A stretch of 64,000 bases of DNA from Colimorpha_A sp045540115 (GCA_045540115.1 JAZQGR010000056.1:11366-75365), one strand, 5' to 3'; shown: positions 41,014 to 49,595, counted from the stretch's first letter. Made by a program: numbers and translations. The notes: generated by a model not told the origin, from the sequence alone.

Positions 41014-41864
41014 AACCGATACTTTTAGCACCGATTTTAAAGAATTATATCTGGGGCGGAACCCGTCTTGTGAGCGAATTTGGATTCCGTTCCGATGAAA
41101 AAAAGGTCGCTGAGGCTTGGATGCTTTCGAGCCATAAGGACGGCAGAAACGTTGACGGCGAGATGCCGATCCTCGTCAAGCTGATCGACGCCTGCGACAG
41201 GCTGTCGGTTCAGGTTCACCCGAACGACGAATATGCCTATCGCGTAGAAAACGAGGCGGGTAAGACTGAAATGTGGTATATTGTCGACTGCGAGGAGGGT
41301 GCGCGCCTTATTTACGGCTTTACGCGCGAGCTTTCGAAGGAGGAATTTGAGCGCCGCATTCGCGACAATACGCTGGATGAGGTGATGAACTACGTTCCCG
41401 TGCACAAGGGCGACGTCTTTTTCATTCCGTCGGGAACGCTTCACGCGATCGGCGCGGGAATACTTATTGCAGAGATCCAGCAGAGCTCGAACACGACCTA
41501 CCGCGTGTCGGACTACGGACGCCTCGGCGCCGACGGCAAACCGCGTCAGCTACATATTGAAAAGGCGCTCGACGTGACCGAAACGGTTCCGCCGACTCAG
41601 CCGTACGGACAGATCGGGAAAACAGAGGAATATCCATTCGGTAAGATCAGAACCCTCTCGGAATGTCGGTATTTCTCCGCATACGAAATTGACCTCGACG
41701 GAAAATTTGAAGTCACCCCGACTGATTTCCTGCATATTCTCGTCCTCGAAGGTGAAGTCACAGTAGGCGATATAAAAGCGGAAAAGGGCGGAAGCATTTA
41801 CGTTCCGAAGGATTGCAAAACCGCAGTTGACGGTAAGGCAAGATTCCTTGTAAGTACGATTTGA
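41010..41864 (+). CDS. manA: Mannose-6-phosphate isomerase, class I
   Basis: A 284-residue cupin-fold zinc enzyme that interconverts mannose-6-phosphate and fructose-6-phosphate. The motifs are WGGTRL near the N-terminus, VQVHPND (metal His), KTEMWYIVD (metal Glu) and PSGTLHAIGAGILIAEIQQSS (C-terminal metal His). The short clostridial length is as expected. It overlaps the AlaX gene by ATGA. It feeds mannose into glycolysis. Confidence 0.95.
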   Translation: MKPILLAPILKNYIWGGTRLVSEFGFRSDEKKVAEAWMLSSHKDGRNVDGEMPILVKLIDACDRLSVQVHPNDEYAYRVENEAGKTEMWYIVDCEEGARLIYGFTRELSKEEFERRIRDNTLDEVMNYVPVHKGDVFFIPSGTLHAIGAGILIAEIQQSSNTTYRVSDYGRLGADGKPRQLHIEKALDVTETVPPTQPYGQIGKTEEYPFGKIRTLSECRYFSAYEIDLDGKFEVTPTDFLHILVLEGEVTVGDIKAEKGGSIYVPKDCKTAVDGKARFLVSTI

Positions 41865-41874
41865 AATGTTGCGT

Positions 41875-42170
41875 TGCTTTTGGGACACCTCATCCGACAA
41901 CCGCCCGAGATCCTTCGGCTACGCTCAGGATGACAGCGGGCGGTCGCCTCGCCTTCCCCTCAGGGGAAGGTGGATTTTTGCCGTAGGCAAAAAGACGGAT
42001 GAGGTGTAGCCGTCGCAGACGGCGTCACTTTAACAATGTTACTTGACTTTTAACAACGGTTGCTTCGCAACCTACACCTCATCCGCCTCGCAGTCGCTCG
42101 GCACCTTCCCCTGAGGGGAAGGCGAGACAACGTGGCGAAGCTCCGATACGTTGCCTGTCCCTGCAATGGC
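41875..42170. repeat. Inverted and direct A-type repeats with a nested insert
   Basis: In the 557-bp gap after manA: an inverted A unit whose second stem CCGCCCG/CGGGCGG encloses a short AGATCCTTCGGCTACGCTCAGGATGAC palindrome; a forward A unit with TTTTTGCC/GGCAAAAA stem and TGAGGTGTAGCCGTCGC; and an inverted A unit with CCTCGCAGTCGCTCGG. The block 41950-42110 is nearly identical to part of 16565-16750. The rest up to 42360 shows only a long-range inverted TTTCTTTGC/GCAAAGAAA pattern and nothing I can identify. Confidence 0.85.
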
Positions 42171-42362
42171 GTGGGAGTCGCAATCAAACGTGGCAAAGCT
42201 TCCTTGAATCGAAAGGGGATTCCAAAGGGGAAAACGTATAAAAAACGCGAATGCGTTATTTATCGGTTTGCCCCTTGGTGTGCTTTCTTTGCGCAGGTTT
42301 GCGAAGCAAAACTGCTTGTTTCATTTGCTTGTGCAAAGAAATGCGAAAAAAACAACACAAAC

Positions 42363-42406
42363 AAAAAAGCACCCGCGGAAATAATTTCCGCTTCGGGTGC
42401 TTTTTT
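42363..42406 (-). terminator. Terminator of the ferredoxin gene
   Basis: The stem AAAAAAGCACCCG/CGGGTGCTTTTTT, with an inner GCGGAA/TTCCGC, is followed on both sides by A or T runs. Same design as 36431-36474. Confidence 0.88.
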
Positions 42407-42421
42407 GCTAAATAACTTAAA

Positions 42422-42592
42422 TTATTCCTGCTCGGGAGCTCCAACGGGGCATGCGCCTGCACAAGCGCCGCACTCGATGCACTCGTCTGCATTGATTACG
42501 TACTTGTCGTCTCCCTCGGAGATGCAGCTTACAGGACACTCGTCAGCGCAAGCGCCGCAAGCGATGCAATCGTCATTGATCTTGAATGCCAT
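42422..42592 (-). CDS. 2[4Fe-4S] ferredoxin
   Basis: A 56-residue clostridial-type bacterial ferredoxin, a soluble low-potential electron carrier. Both clusters are complete: C9, C12, C15 with C19, and C38, C41, C44 with C48, in the CIACGACADECP and CIECGACAGACP motifs. ATG 42592 is preceded at 12 nt by AAAGGA. It is monocistronic with a consensus promoter (42638-42666) and a terminator. The gene is too short for usual length cut-offs but clear. Confidence 0.97.
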   Translation of the reverse strand: MAFKINDDCIACGACADECPVSCISEGDDKYVINADECIECGACAGACPVGAPEQE

Positions 42593-42637
42593 TTGTAGAT
42601 CCGTCCTTTCTTGGAATTAATCCGATTTGATAAGTGC

Positions 42638-42666
42638 ATTATAGCACAACGGTTTTATAAAATCAA
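42638..42666 (-). promoter_or_regulatory. Sigma-A promoter of the ferredoxin gene
   Basis: TTGATT and TATAAT on the minus strand are separated by 17 bp; the -10 box is about 45 bp before the start codon. Confidence 0.85.
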
Positions 42667-42686
42667 CTGTTATTTTTATTTCCTGC

Positions 42687-43964
42687 TTATTTTTTATCGG
42701 TTTTTTCAGGTTTTTTAGCGGTCTGCTCGCCGTTTTTCTGCTTTTGAGCGTCATCGCGGGCGTTTTTACCGACAGTCTTGTGCTTTCCCTTCGCGTGTCC
42801 CTTTACTGTGAGATCGTCGCGGTGATAGGGACGGAAGGTCGTCGGATCCTTGTCGAGAGCGACCTTAACGAGCCCCTTGAGAGGCATCGACTCAACGACG
42901 ACGCCCTCGCCGTCGGGAGTTTCAACGATCGCGTCGACCTTCGGCGTGATCGCGCTTTCGGCAAGATAAGTATCGTATTCGTAGCGCAGACAGCACATAA
43001 GTCGACCGCAGGCGCCCGAAATTTTCGCGGAATTAAGCGAGAGGTTCTGTTCCTTTGCCATCTTTATCGAAACCTGAACGAAGTCAGGTAAGAAGCTGTT
43101 GCAACAGAAGGGCCTGCCGCAGATTCCGAGTCCTCCGAGCAGCTTTGCCTCGTCTCGTATACCGATCTGACGGAGCTCAATTCTCGTGCGGAATACCGAC
43201 GCAAGATCCTTGACGAGATCGCGGAAATCGACGCGTCCTTCTGAAGTGAAGTAGAAGAGAAGCTTGGAATTATCGAAGGCATATTCGACTTCGACGAGCT
43301 TCATGTCAAGGCGATGCTCCTCGATTTTCGAGAGGCACATATTGTACGCCTCGACCTCCTTCCGGAGGTTCTCCTCGTGGCGTCGCTCGTCGTTGTCGGT
43401 CGCGATGCGGACGAGCTTGCGGAGGGGAAGAACGACCTCGCTTCCCGATACGGTTCTCTTCGGCATTACGACGGTCGCGTATTCAAGACCGCGTGCCGTC
43501 TCGACTATAACGTGCGCGCCATCGCCGCAATCAATATTGTTCGGCTCGAAATAGTACATCTTTCCGCCTTCTCTGAAGCGGACGCCGACGACTTCGTAAA
43601 AAGGCTTTTTGGGCTCTGATGAGATCGGCTCCTCAACTTGACAGGGCGGCGTTTCCGGCTCCTCAAAAAGCTCCTCGTCGATTACCTCTTCTTCAGGCTC
43701 GGTTCCCTCGGGAACGAGCGTTTCTTCCTCGAGCTCAAGCTTCTCGCGCTGCTCCGCCTTCGCGTTTTCGTCACGCTTCGGACGGTTGTTTTTGTAGAAT
43801 CTTCTTCTGTTGCGGTTGTGTTTTTTGCCGCCACTCTGGTTACCGTTCTGGCGGTTTCCGTTATTGTTGTTTTCGTTTGGCACTTTATTATCCGTTTCTC
43901 CGACGTTTGGTATTTCCGCTTCTTCGTCGGCACAGAAGCGGCACGCAAAATCCCTTGGTGTCAT
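42687..43964 (-). CDS. PSP1-domain protein (YaaT/RicT-like) with a long charged N-terminus
   Basis: A 425-residue protein. The C-terminal half is YaaT/RicT: VVGVRFREGGKMYYFEP opens the PSP1 domain, followed by GLGICGRPFCCNSFLPDFV and CGRLMCCLRYEYDTY, the cysteine-rich motifs of the family. An N-terminal extension (about residues 1-110) is low-complexity, Asn-, Arg-, Lys- and Glu-rich. A Lys-rich tail ends the protein. In Bacillus YaaT joins the Y-complex that supports mRNA maturation and Spo0A phosphorylation. It follows darA and holB as in many Firmicutes. The start at 43964 is uncertain; only GGCGG lies close by. Confidence 0.88.
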   Translation of the reverse strand: MTPRDFACRFCADEEAEIPNVGETDNKVPNENNNNGNRQNGNQSGGKKHNRNRRRFYKNNRPKRDENAKAEQREKLELEEETLVPEGTEPEEEVIDEELFEEPETPPCQVEEPISSEPKKPFYEVVGVRFREGGKMYYFEPNNIDCGDGAHVIVETARGLEYATVVMPKRTVSGSEVVLPLRKLVRIATDNDERRHEENLRKEVEAYNMCLSKIEEHRLDMKLVEVEYAFDNSKLLFYFTSEGRVDFRDLVKDLASVFRTRIELRQIGIRDEAKLLGGLGICGRPFCCNSFLPDFVQVSIKMAKEQNLSLNSAKISGACGRLMCCLRYEYDTYLAESAITPKVDAIVETPDGEGVVVESMPLKGLVKVALDKDPTTFRPYHRDDLTVKGHAKGKHKTVGKNARDDAQKQKNGEQTAKKPEKTDKK

Positions 43965-44029
43965 AAACCGCCGTCGGGATACGGCGGAGTTTTTGCGGTG
44001 TAAAACGATATGAGAGGTTACAAGTATTT

Positions 44030-44185
44030 TGTATGGGCGACCCTTGGGAACCCCCAAAGCTCATTGCATTCGCTTCGGGGAACCCCGATGTTGGTCGCCC
44101 GTTTGTTGCGTTGCATTTTTTGCGGGCGACCAATGGTCGCCCCTACAATATAGAGTAATGCGGTGAGCAAGCCCCCGCCCTACGG
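44030..44185. repeat. B-type repeats with a nested palindrome
   Basis: A nested unit (44034-44102, outer GGGCGACC/GGTCGCCC), a B hairpin GGGCGACC/GGTCGCCC with CCTACAA tail, and a partial GCAAGCCCCCGCCCTACGG fill the gap between yaaT and holB. This gap would otherwise be inside one operon. Confidence 0.85.
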
Positions 44186-44210
44186 TGTCGCAAAAAGACT
44201 TTCTTTTTTC

Positions 44211-45224
44211 TCACATCACGTCCGTGAGTCTTCCCGACGCGACGACGGCGGCGGTACGGACGTTGATATTCGTCTGAGTGACCTCAAAATAGAGGTTGTC
44301 GAGCACCGATGTCAGACGGACAAGGGTGCTGATCGAAAATCTTCCCGACAGCTCAAGCGCGAGAGCGCGGTCGGAATAGAATATCATATCGCTTTCCCCG
44401 CCCTTTTTGACCATAGCAAGATCGCGAAGCGCGTTTTCGGCAAGGGAGAGGATCGATGCATAGGTTTCTCTGTCGCCGCTTTCGTCAATAAGGGCAAGCA
44501 TAAGGTGTGCGCCGTCCTTTTCGGAGAGGAGCGAGACTATATTTTCCGCCTTCTTTATAAGCTGCGGAGTCTTTTTGTTTTTACCCTCAAGGATCGCGAG
44601 CGCCTTGCCGTAGCTTCCGCCCGACGCGCTTACTATCCTTTTGAGCGCCGCTTCGTCCTTTGCATAAAGGTCGGCGGCTTTTTTTACGTTCTCCGCCAGA
44701 AGTGCGGTCAGCACCTTATCGGAGAAAATTTCGGTCTTAATCTCGGGGGCGCGGGATCGGACGGTCGGAAGAAGGTTCGATGGAGCGGCAGTCAGAAGTA
44801 TGAAATAAACGCTCCCCGGGCCCTCCTCGAAAATTTTGAGAAGCGCGTTCTGCGCCTGAACAGTCAGCTTTTCGGCATCCTTGATGATATATATTTTAAC
44901 GTCGAGATCGTTTGGCAGAATGTAAGCCGAATCGGTTATCTCGCGTACGCTTTCGATTCCTATCGTTTTTCTGTCCTTATTCAGACCAATATTTATCACG
45001 TCGGGCGAGATACCATCCGAGATCTTGCGGCAGCTTTCGCATTTTCCGCAAGGACGGTTTTCACCCTTGCAGGAAATAGCCATGGCAAAAAGGAGCGCTG
45101 CGGTGCTTTTACCGCTGCCCTCGGCGCCGCTTATCATAAACGCGTTCGGGAAGGCGCCCTTTGAGGCGAAGCCGCGAAGCGTGCTTTTTAACGATTCGTT
45201 ACCGAAAAGAATATCGAGCGTCAT
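44211..45224 (-). CDS. holB: DNA polymerase III delta-prime subunit
   Basis: A 337-residue clamp-loader subunit of the AAA+ family. The Walker A region is ISGAEGSGKSTAALLFA and the zinc module is CGKCESCRKI (the usual four-Cys motif of delta-prime and DnaX). The arginine-finger/sensor region appears as KLTVQAQNALLKIFEEGP. The remainder is alpha-helical and variable. Its start follows the darA stop by overlap of one base (TTAAT-type), so it is co-transcribed with darA, matching the known darA-(yaaR)-holB-yaaT order. Confidence 0.93.
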   Translation of the reverse strand: MTLDILFGNESLKSTLRGFASKGAFPNAFMISGAEGSGKSTAALLFAMAISCKGENRPCGKCESCRKISDGISPDVINIGLNKDRKTIGIESVREITDSAYILPNDLDVKIYIIKDAEKLTVQAQNALLKIFEEGPGSVYFILLTAAPSNLLPTVRSRAPEIKTEIFSDKVLTALLAENVKKAADLYAKDEAALKRIVSASGGSYGKALAILEGKNKKTPQLIKKAENIVSLLSEKDGAHLMLALIDESGDRETYASILSLAENALRDLAMVKKGGESDMIFYSDRALALELSGRFSISTLVRLTSVLDNLYFEVTQTNINVRTAAVVASGRLTDVM

Positions 45225-45550
45225 TACAGATGCTTGAACTCCTCAACCTTGAGCACGAAAACGGTCGCTCCGCCGACAGTTACCTTTGTCATTTCGCGCG
45301 AAAGCGATGCTGGATCGCCCTTTGCGATGCTGTTCGGCACGACTTGCTCGCGTTTTTTGCAGTTCTGGGAGATGATCTCCATTGCGCGATCGATCTCGGC
45401 GTCCTCAACGCCGATAATGAAGGTCGAGTTTCCACTCATAAGGAATCCGCCCGTCGACGAGATTTTCGTGACTGAAAAGCCCTCGCGGCTGAGAGAGGTG
45501 CTGACGGAATGCGCGTCGTCGTTATTTACAATGGCAAGCAAAAGCTTCAT
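45224..45550 (-). CDS. darA: Cyclic di-AMP receptor DarA (PII-like)
   Basis: A 108-residue PII-like protein that binds c-di-AMP. MKLLLAIVNNDDAHSVSTSL, FSVTKISSTGGFLMSGNSTF and TVGGATVFVLKVEEF are the conserved blocks of DarA (YaaQ). The gene heads the darA-holB-yaaT set. ATG 45550 has AAGGAG. Since a cyclase gene is also in the window, the cell has at least one complete c-di-AMP synthesis and sensing pair; hydrolases are not encoded here. Confidence 0.93.
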   Translation of the reverse strand: MKLLLAIVNNDDAHSVSTSLSREGFSVTKISSTGGFLMSGNSTFIIGVEDAEIDRAMEIISQNCKKREQVVPNSIAKGDPASLSREMTKVTVGGATVFVLKVEEFKHL

Positions 45551-45664
45551 AATACGTTCTCCTTGCGGTTAAAAACTGTGTTTTGGGGAAACATAACCCC
45601 AAATTATTATAACAAATTTTTTCCCTCTTGTAAAGAGCAAAAGAATGGAGTTAAAGGGCATAAT

Positions 45665-46444
45665 ATGAATTTTTTTGGAAAAAGGGATCTGATTTATCTG
45701 CTTTTCATCGCGATACTTGTTCTCAGTACGGTGTTTTTTGCCTTCAGGGGAATGATATCGGAGGATAAATACGAGAGCTACCGCGGGAAGATACTTAACC
45801 GGGCAGTGGAGTGTTCTATCCAGCTTTTGGGCGAATATATTGAGACGGAGGATCCGCATTTGTCGTCGTTTTTATCCTCACGGCTTTTTGAGCTTCCTCT
45901 CGGATATGAGGAGCGGGAGGCGGTCACGGCGTTTTGCGCCGATGTGGCAAGATCGAGGGAAAATACCGATAGTAAACGGCGCTCGCTCATTTACGCCTCC
46001 GAGCTGATGAAGGCGCTGATCGATAACAGAGCGGCAATCAAGCGCGGGGATATGACGCCGTTTCCGCTCTATGAGGGCGAGGTGCCGACATTGTCACAGC
46101 CTGTGGAAAACCCATATTTCTCCGAGGCGAAAAAGATACTCGGTATAAGCGACATTCGTTCTTATACGAGGGGTAACGTGATCGGCTACCGAACGGCGAG
46201 CGCGTATGCGGAATTTGAAAACGGTGTTTTCATCCGTTATCTCTGCCGCCGCGAGGGAAAGGACAAGATCACGCCCGAAAGCGCCAAAAAGGACGCCGAA
46301 AAATTCGCGAACCTCTATTGCGGCGGCGGAAAGCCGATCTCGGAAAGCACTGAGGACGGCGTTTTCACCTATCATTTCGACGGCTTTTATATAGTCGTCT
46401 CGCCTTTTGGCGGCGTTATGCGGTACGAAAGAACGAAAATTTGA
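45665..46444 (+). CDS. Membrane-anchored PepSY/YpeB-like protein
   Basis: A 259-residue protein of uncertain family. It has one N-terminal transmembrane segment (about residues 9-28, LIYLLFIAILVLSTVFFAFR) and an extracellular region. The last about 70 residues (ITPESAKKDAEKFANLYCGG through GVFTYHFDGFYIVVSPFGGV) have the alternating helix-sheet pattern of a PepSY domain as in germination protein YpeB. I regard YpeB similarity as a guess. ATG 45665 has AAAGGG. It is divergent from darA. Confidence 0.65.
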   Translation: MNFFGKRDLIYLLFIAILVLSTVFFAFRGMISEDKYESYRGKILNRAVECSIQLLGEYIETEDPHLSSFLSSRLFELPLGYEEREAVTAFCADVARSRENTDSKRRSLIYASELMKALIDNRAAIKRGDMTPFPLYEGEVPTLSQPVENPYFSEAKKILGISDIRSYTRGNVIGYRTASAYAEFENGVFIRYLCRREGKDKITPESAKKDAEKFANLYCGGGKPISESTEDGVFTYHFDGFYIVVSPFGGVMRYERTKI

Positions 46445-46510
46445 TTTACCCCTTTATTTTTCGCTTATTATGTGTTATAATTATCAAAAATCAACTGTAA
46501 AGGTGAAAAA

Positions 46511-46903
46511 ATGGCAAATTACAGAGTCGGAAGAATAAACGAAGAGCTTATGAAGGCGCTTTGTGAAATTATAAGAACGGTAAAGGATCCAAGAGTTTCG
46601 GGTGCATTTGTCAGCATTACGGCTGTCGACTGTACGCCCGACCTCAAAAATGCGAAGGTCTATTTCTCGGTCATGGGTGAGCGCCGCAAGGGCGATGCGC
46701 AGAAGGGACTTGAAAACGCGACGGGCTATATAAGAACGCAGATAGCGAAGATGCTCAATCTCCGTATTACCCCCGAGCTTCGCTTCATTGCTGACGAGTC
46801 GATGAAGCACGGCGCGCACATAAGCGAGCTTATGAAGCAGGTCGAGGAGGAGCTCCGCGAGGCGGACAGAAAAGCCGCGGAGGAAGAAAAAGAGGAAGAA
46901 TAA
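46511..46903 (+). CDS. rbfA: 30S ribosome-binding factor A
   Basis: A 130-residue KH-fold factor that helps mature the 30S subunit. MANYRVGRINEELMKALCEI begins the family core, and MLNLRITPELRFIADESMKHGAHI is the diagnostic C-terminal block. A Glu-rich tail follows. AAAGGTG precedes ATG 46511. It is usually with infB and truB, but neither is here: it stands alone with its own terminator. Confidence 0.96.
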   Translation: MANYRVGRINEELMKALCEIIRTVKDPRVSGAFVSITAVDCTPDLKNAKVYFSVMGERRKGDAQKGLENATGYIRTQIAKMLNLRITPELRFIADESMKHGAHISELMKQVEEELREADRKAAEEEKEEE

Positions 46904-46906
46904 AGA

Positions 46907-46934
46907 AAGCCGCCGATCTCTCGGCGGTTTTTAT
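46907..46934 (+). terminator. Terminator of rbfA
   Basis: The stem GCCGCCGA/TCGGCGGT (loop TCTC) is followed by TTTTATATT. Confidence 0.9.
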
Positions 46935-46944
46935 ATTAGATCGA

Positions 46945-47335
46945 GAGCGGGAGTAGGCGGGAGCGCGTGGGGTTCCCCGAAGCGAATGAAATGAGCTTTG
47001 GGGGTTCCGAGCATGCCCCCGCCCTACAAAAACGTGGTGAAGCGATTGGAATATTTTGCGGGGGCGACCCTTGGGAACCCCCACGCGCCCCCGCCGTCTC
47101 AAGGCAAAGTAACATCGTTTCAAAACGGACAGTCGAGGACGCCTGTCCCTACAAATAACATAGCGAAGGTGTGCCGCGTTGTCTTGCCTTCCCCTCAGGG
47201 GAAGGGGGACCGCAGACGCTGCGTCTGCGGTGGATGAGGTGTTCCAAAGCAAAGTAACACCGTTTTTACGCGGGCGAGCAATGCTCGCCCCTACGAGGAC
47301 GTTTGGAATCATCTTGTAGGGGCGTCCTCTCGCTA
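46945..47335. repeat. Repeat chain with the third nesting type
   Basis: In the 478-bp gap: a nested unit at 46957-47022 with outer arms GGCGGG...CCCGCC and the same inner GGTTCCCCGAAGC palindrome seen elsewhere inside other stems; a short form at 47059-47095 with GGGCGACC left and CCCCCGCC right; a GGACAGTC/GCCTGTCC hairpin; an A unit with CCGCAGACGC/GCGTCTGCGG; and a B hairpin GGGCGAGC/GCTCGCCC with CCTACGAGGACG tail. No gene. Confidence 0.88.
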
Positions 47336-47345
47336 TCCATACAAG

Positions 47346-47370
47346 AAAAGCACCCTTTTCGGGTGCTTTT
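47346..47370 (-). terminator. Terminator of uxuA-uxuB (bidirectional)
   Basis: The stem AAAAGCACCC/GGGTGCTTTT with a TTTTC loop lies just past the uxuB stop. Confidence 0.9.
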
Positions 47371-47381
47371 ATTTTCATTTT

Positions 47382-48227
47382 TTATACTCCCGAGTAAGCC
47401 GAGAAGCCCGCGTCGATGGGGAGAACGATTCCCGTGATCGCGGAAGCGGAACGGTCATCGCAGAGCATGAGAGTTGCGCCGAGGAGCTCGTCGCTCTCAA
47501 CGAAGCGTCCCATGGGAGTGCCGTTCAGGATCTTCTTGCTTCTTGCGGTGGGGTTGCCCTCCTCGTCAAAGAGGAGAGAGCGGTTCTGAGCCGAGAGGAG
47601 GAAGCCGGGAGCGATAGCGTTGCAACGGATTCCCGAGCCTGCAAAGTGAGTTGCGAGCCACTGTGTGAAGTTCGAAATGCCTGCCTTTGCCGCGGAGTAT
47701 GCGGGGATCTTGGTGAGCGGAATATAGGCGTTCATCGAGGAAATATTGAGGATCGCGCCTTTGCCCTTCTTTACCATATCGGTCGCAAACTCCTGAGTCG
47801 GGAGAAGCGTTCCCTGAAAATTGAGCTTGAATACAAAGTCGATTCCGTCCTGAGTAAGGTCGAAGAAGGACTTTTTGCCGTCGATAGCCTCGTGCTGATA
47901 CTCATTGTCGGTCGTTGCTGCGGGATTGTTACCGCCCGCGCCGTTGACGAGAACGTCACATTCGCCGAGCTTACTGAGGACCGCCTCATGAGCCGATTTT
48001 AGCGACTCGGGCTGAAGAACATTTGCCTGAAAAGCCTCGCAGATGAAGCCCTCAGCCTTCAGCTCGGAAGCGAGCTTTTCGACGTTAGCGAGGTTGAGGT
48101 CGAGAGCCGCTACCTTTGCTCCCGATTGCGCGAACGCTCGAGCCATTGCGGAGCAGATAAGTCCGCCCGCGCCTGTTACTACTACCACCTTGCCGGTGTA
48201 ATCAATGTTAAGAGGAAGATTTATCAT
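47382..48227 (-). CDS. uxuB: SDR-type D-mannonate oxidoreductase
   Basis: A 281-residue classical short-chain dehydrogenase. The NAD(P)-binding motif is TGAGGLICSAMA (18-28) and the catalytic residues are S163 or S164, Y177 and K181 in PAYSAAKAG. NGAGGN follows the core strand. It sits directly after uxuA and shares its promoter, so the likely reaction is fructuronate/mannonate interconversion in hexuronate breakdown. The start at 48227 has AAAGGAG; the longer frame to 48266 is rejected. Confidence 0.88.
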   Translation of the reverse strand: MINLPLNIDYTGKVVVVTGAGGLICSAMARAFAQSGAKVAALDLNLANVEKLASELKAEGFICEAFQANVLQPESLKSAHEAVLSKLGECDVLVNGAGGNNPAATTDNEYQHEAIDGKKSFFDLTQDGIDFVFKLNFQGTLLPTQEFATDMVKKGKGAILNISSMNAYIPLTKIPAYSAAKAGISNFTQWLATHFAGSGIRCNAIAPGFLLSAQNRSLLFDEEGNPTARSKKILNGTPMGRFVESDELLGATLMLCDDRSASAITGIVLPIDAGFSAYSGV

Positions 48228-48284
48228 TGTTTTTTCTCCTTTGGGGGATTTATTGGGGATATTCACCTTGTGTGAATGTTTGAA

Positions 48285-48485
48285 TACGTTGTTTGCCTTC
48301 TCCTGAGGGAGAAGGGGGACCGCAGACGCTGCGGCTGCGGTGGATGAGGTGTTGGAAAGTAATGTTACATTGTTTATTACATACGGTTGCTTCGCAACCT
48401 AACCTCATCCGCCCGAGGATTTGCCTCGAGCAAATCCTCTTGCACCATTCCCCAAGGGGAAGGCAAGAGAAATGCCGAAGCTTTT
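48285..48485. repeat. Two head-to-head A-type repeats
   Basis: A forward A unit with CCGCAGACGC/GCGGCTGCGG and an inverted unit with ATCCGCCCGAGGATTTGCCTCGAGCAAATCCTC facing each other across TAATGTTACATTG and ACGGTTGCTTCGCAACC. In the second unit the second stem is CGAGGATTTGC/GCAAATCCTC. The pair lies between uxuA and uxuB, inside one operon. Confidence 0.83.
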
Positions 48486-48512
48486 GATAGTCCGCAATAG
48501 AGTGACGTAGTA

Positions 48513-49565
48513 TTACAGCAGCTCCAGCTTTCCGCCGTTTGCTTCGATAAGTCCGTTGATATACGCACTTCCGAGTGCGCGGTCATAGAGACCGTAGCCG
48601 GGTTTTCCGGTCTCGCCCCAGATCATTCTGCCATGGTCGGGACGGAAATATCCCTCGAAGCCGTTTTGCACAAGCGCCTTGACGACCTCGTTCATATCGA
48701 CGCTTCCGTAAGCGGAAAGGTGTCCCGATTCCTCAAAGCTGGTGTCGGGGAGGATCTTGATGTTACGCAGATGCATAAACGCGATTCTGTCCATAGCCGC
48801 ATACTTTTTCGTAAGAGCGACCATATCGTTCTTCGGCGAGCAACCAAGCGAGCCGATGCAGAGGCAGAGCGAGTTTGCGGGGCTGTCGACGATCGACAGC
48901 ATACGGTCGATATTCTTCTCGTCGGTGATTATTCTCGGGATACCGAAAATGGGATAAGGCGGATCGTCGGGATGGATCGCCATTCGAACGCCGCATTCCT
49001 CGGCAACGGGAATTATCTTCTTTAAGAATCTTTCAAGATTCTTCCAAAGACCTTCTTCGCCAAGCTCACCGTAAGCGACGATAAGCTCGCGGATCTTTTC
49101 TCTCGTGTAGCTTGCGTCCCAGCCGGGCAGACAAATATCGTCCTTGAGCGGATCAAGCCCCTTCATCTGATCCCAGTACATAACGAGCGAGGTCGAGCCG
49201 TCGGGCGCTTCCTTGTCGAGCTGGGTACGAGTCCAGTCAAAAACGGGCATAAAGTTGTAGGTTATGCACTTGATGCCGTACTTTGCACAGCGGCGGATGT
49301 TTTCGCAGTAGTTTTCAATGTGGCGGTCTCCCTCGGGTAGACCTAACTTGATCTCCTCGGTCACGGGAATCGACTCAACGATGTCAAACACAAGCCCGTT
49401 TTCTTCACAAAGTCGGCAAAGGCGCTCGATGCTTTCCTCAGGCCAAACCTCGCCGGGCTTTACGTCGTAAACGGCAGAAACGACGGAACGCATTCCGGGG
49501 ATCTGCGAGATATACTTGAGTGATACGGGATCGCTTTCTCCGTACCAGCGGAATGAACTTTTCAT
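48513..49565 (-). CDS. uxuA: Mannonate dehydratase
   Basis: A 350-residue TIM-barrel dehydratase that turns D-mannonate into 2-keto-3-deoxygluconate. The metal sites are MAIHPDDPP, LCLCIGSLG, MHLRNIKI and YFRPDHGRMIWGE. MKSSFRWYGESDPVSL at the N-terminus is family-typical. CGGAGG precedes ATG 49565. It has its own consensus promoter and is followed by uxuB. Neither kduD, kdgK nor kdgA is in the window. Confidence 0.96.
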   Translation of the reverse strand: MKSSFRWYGESDPVSLKYISQIPGMRSVVSAVYDVKPGEVWPEESIERLCRLCEENGLVFDIVESIPVTEEIKLGLPEGDRHIENYCENIRRCAKYGIKCITYNFMPVFDWTRTQLDKEAPDGSTSLVMYWDQMKGLDPLKDDICLPGWDASYTREKIRELIVAYGELGEEGLWKNLERFLKKIIPVAEECGVRMAIHPDDPPYPIFGIPRIITDEKNIDRMLSIVDSPANSLCLCIGSLGCSPKNDMVALTKKYAAMDRIAFMHLRNIKILPDTSFEESGHLSAYGSVDMNEVVKALVQNGFEGYFRPDHGRMIWGETGKPGYGLYDRALGSAYINGLIEANGGKLELL

Positions 49566-49595
49566 AATGTCCTCCGAAAAATTTACTGTAAATTT

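Noticed and set aside
42180..42360. Possible broken gene between manA and the ferredoxin gene
   Set aside because: The open frame is a repeat translation followed by low-information sequence; no ribosome site, no domain; I see only a long-range inverted TTTCTTTGC/GCAAAGAAA.
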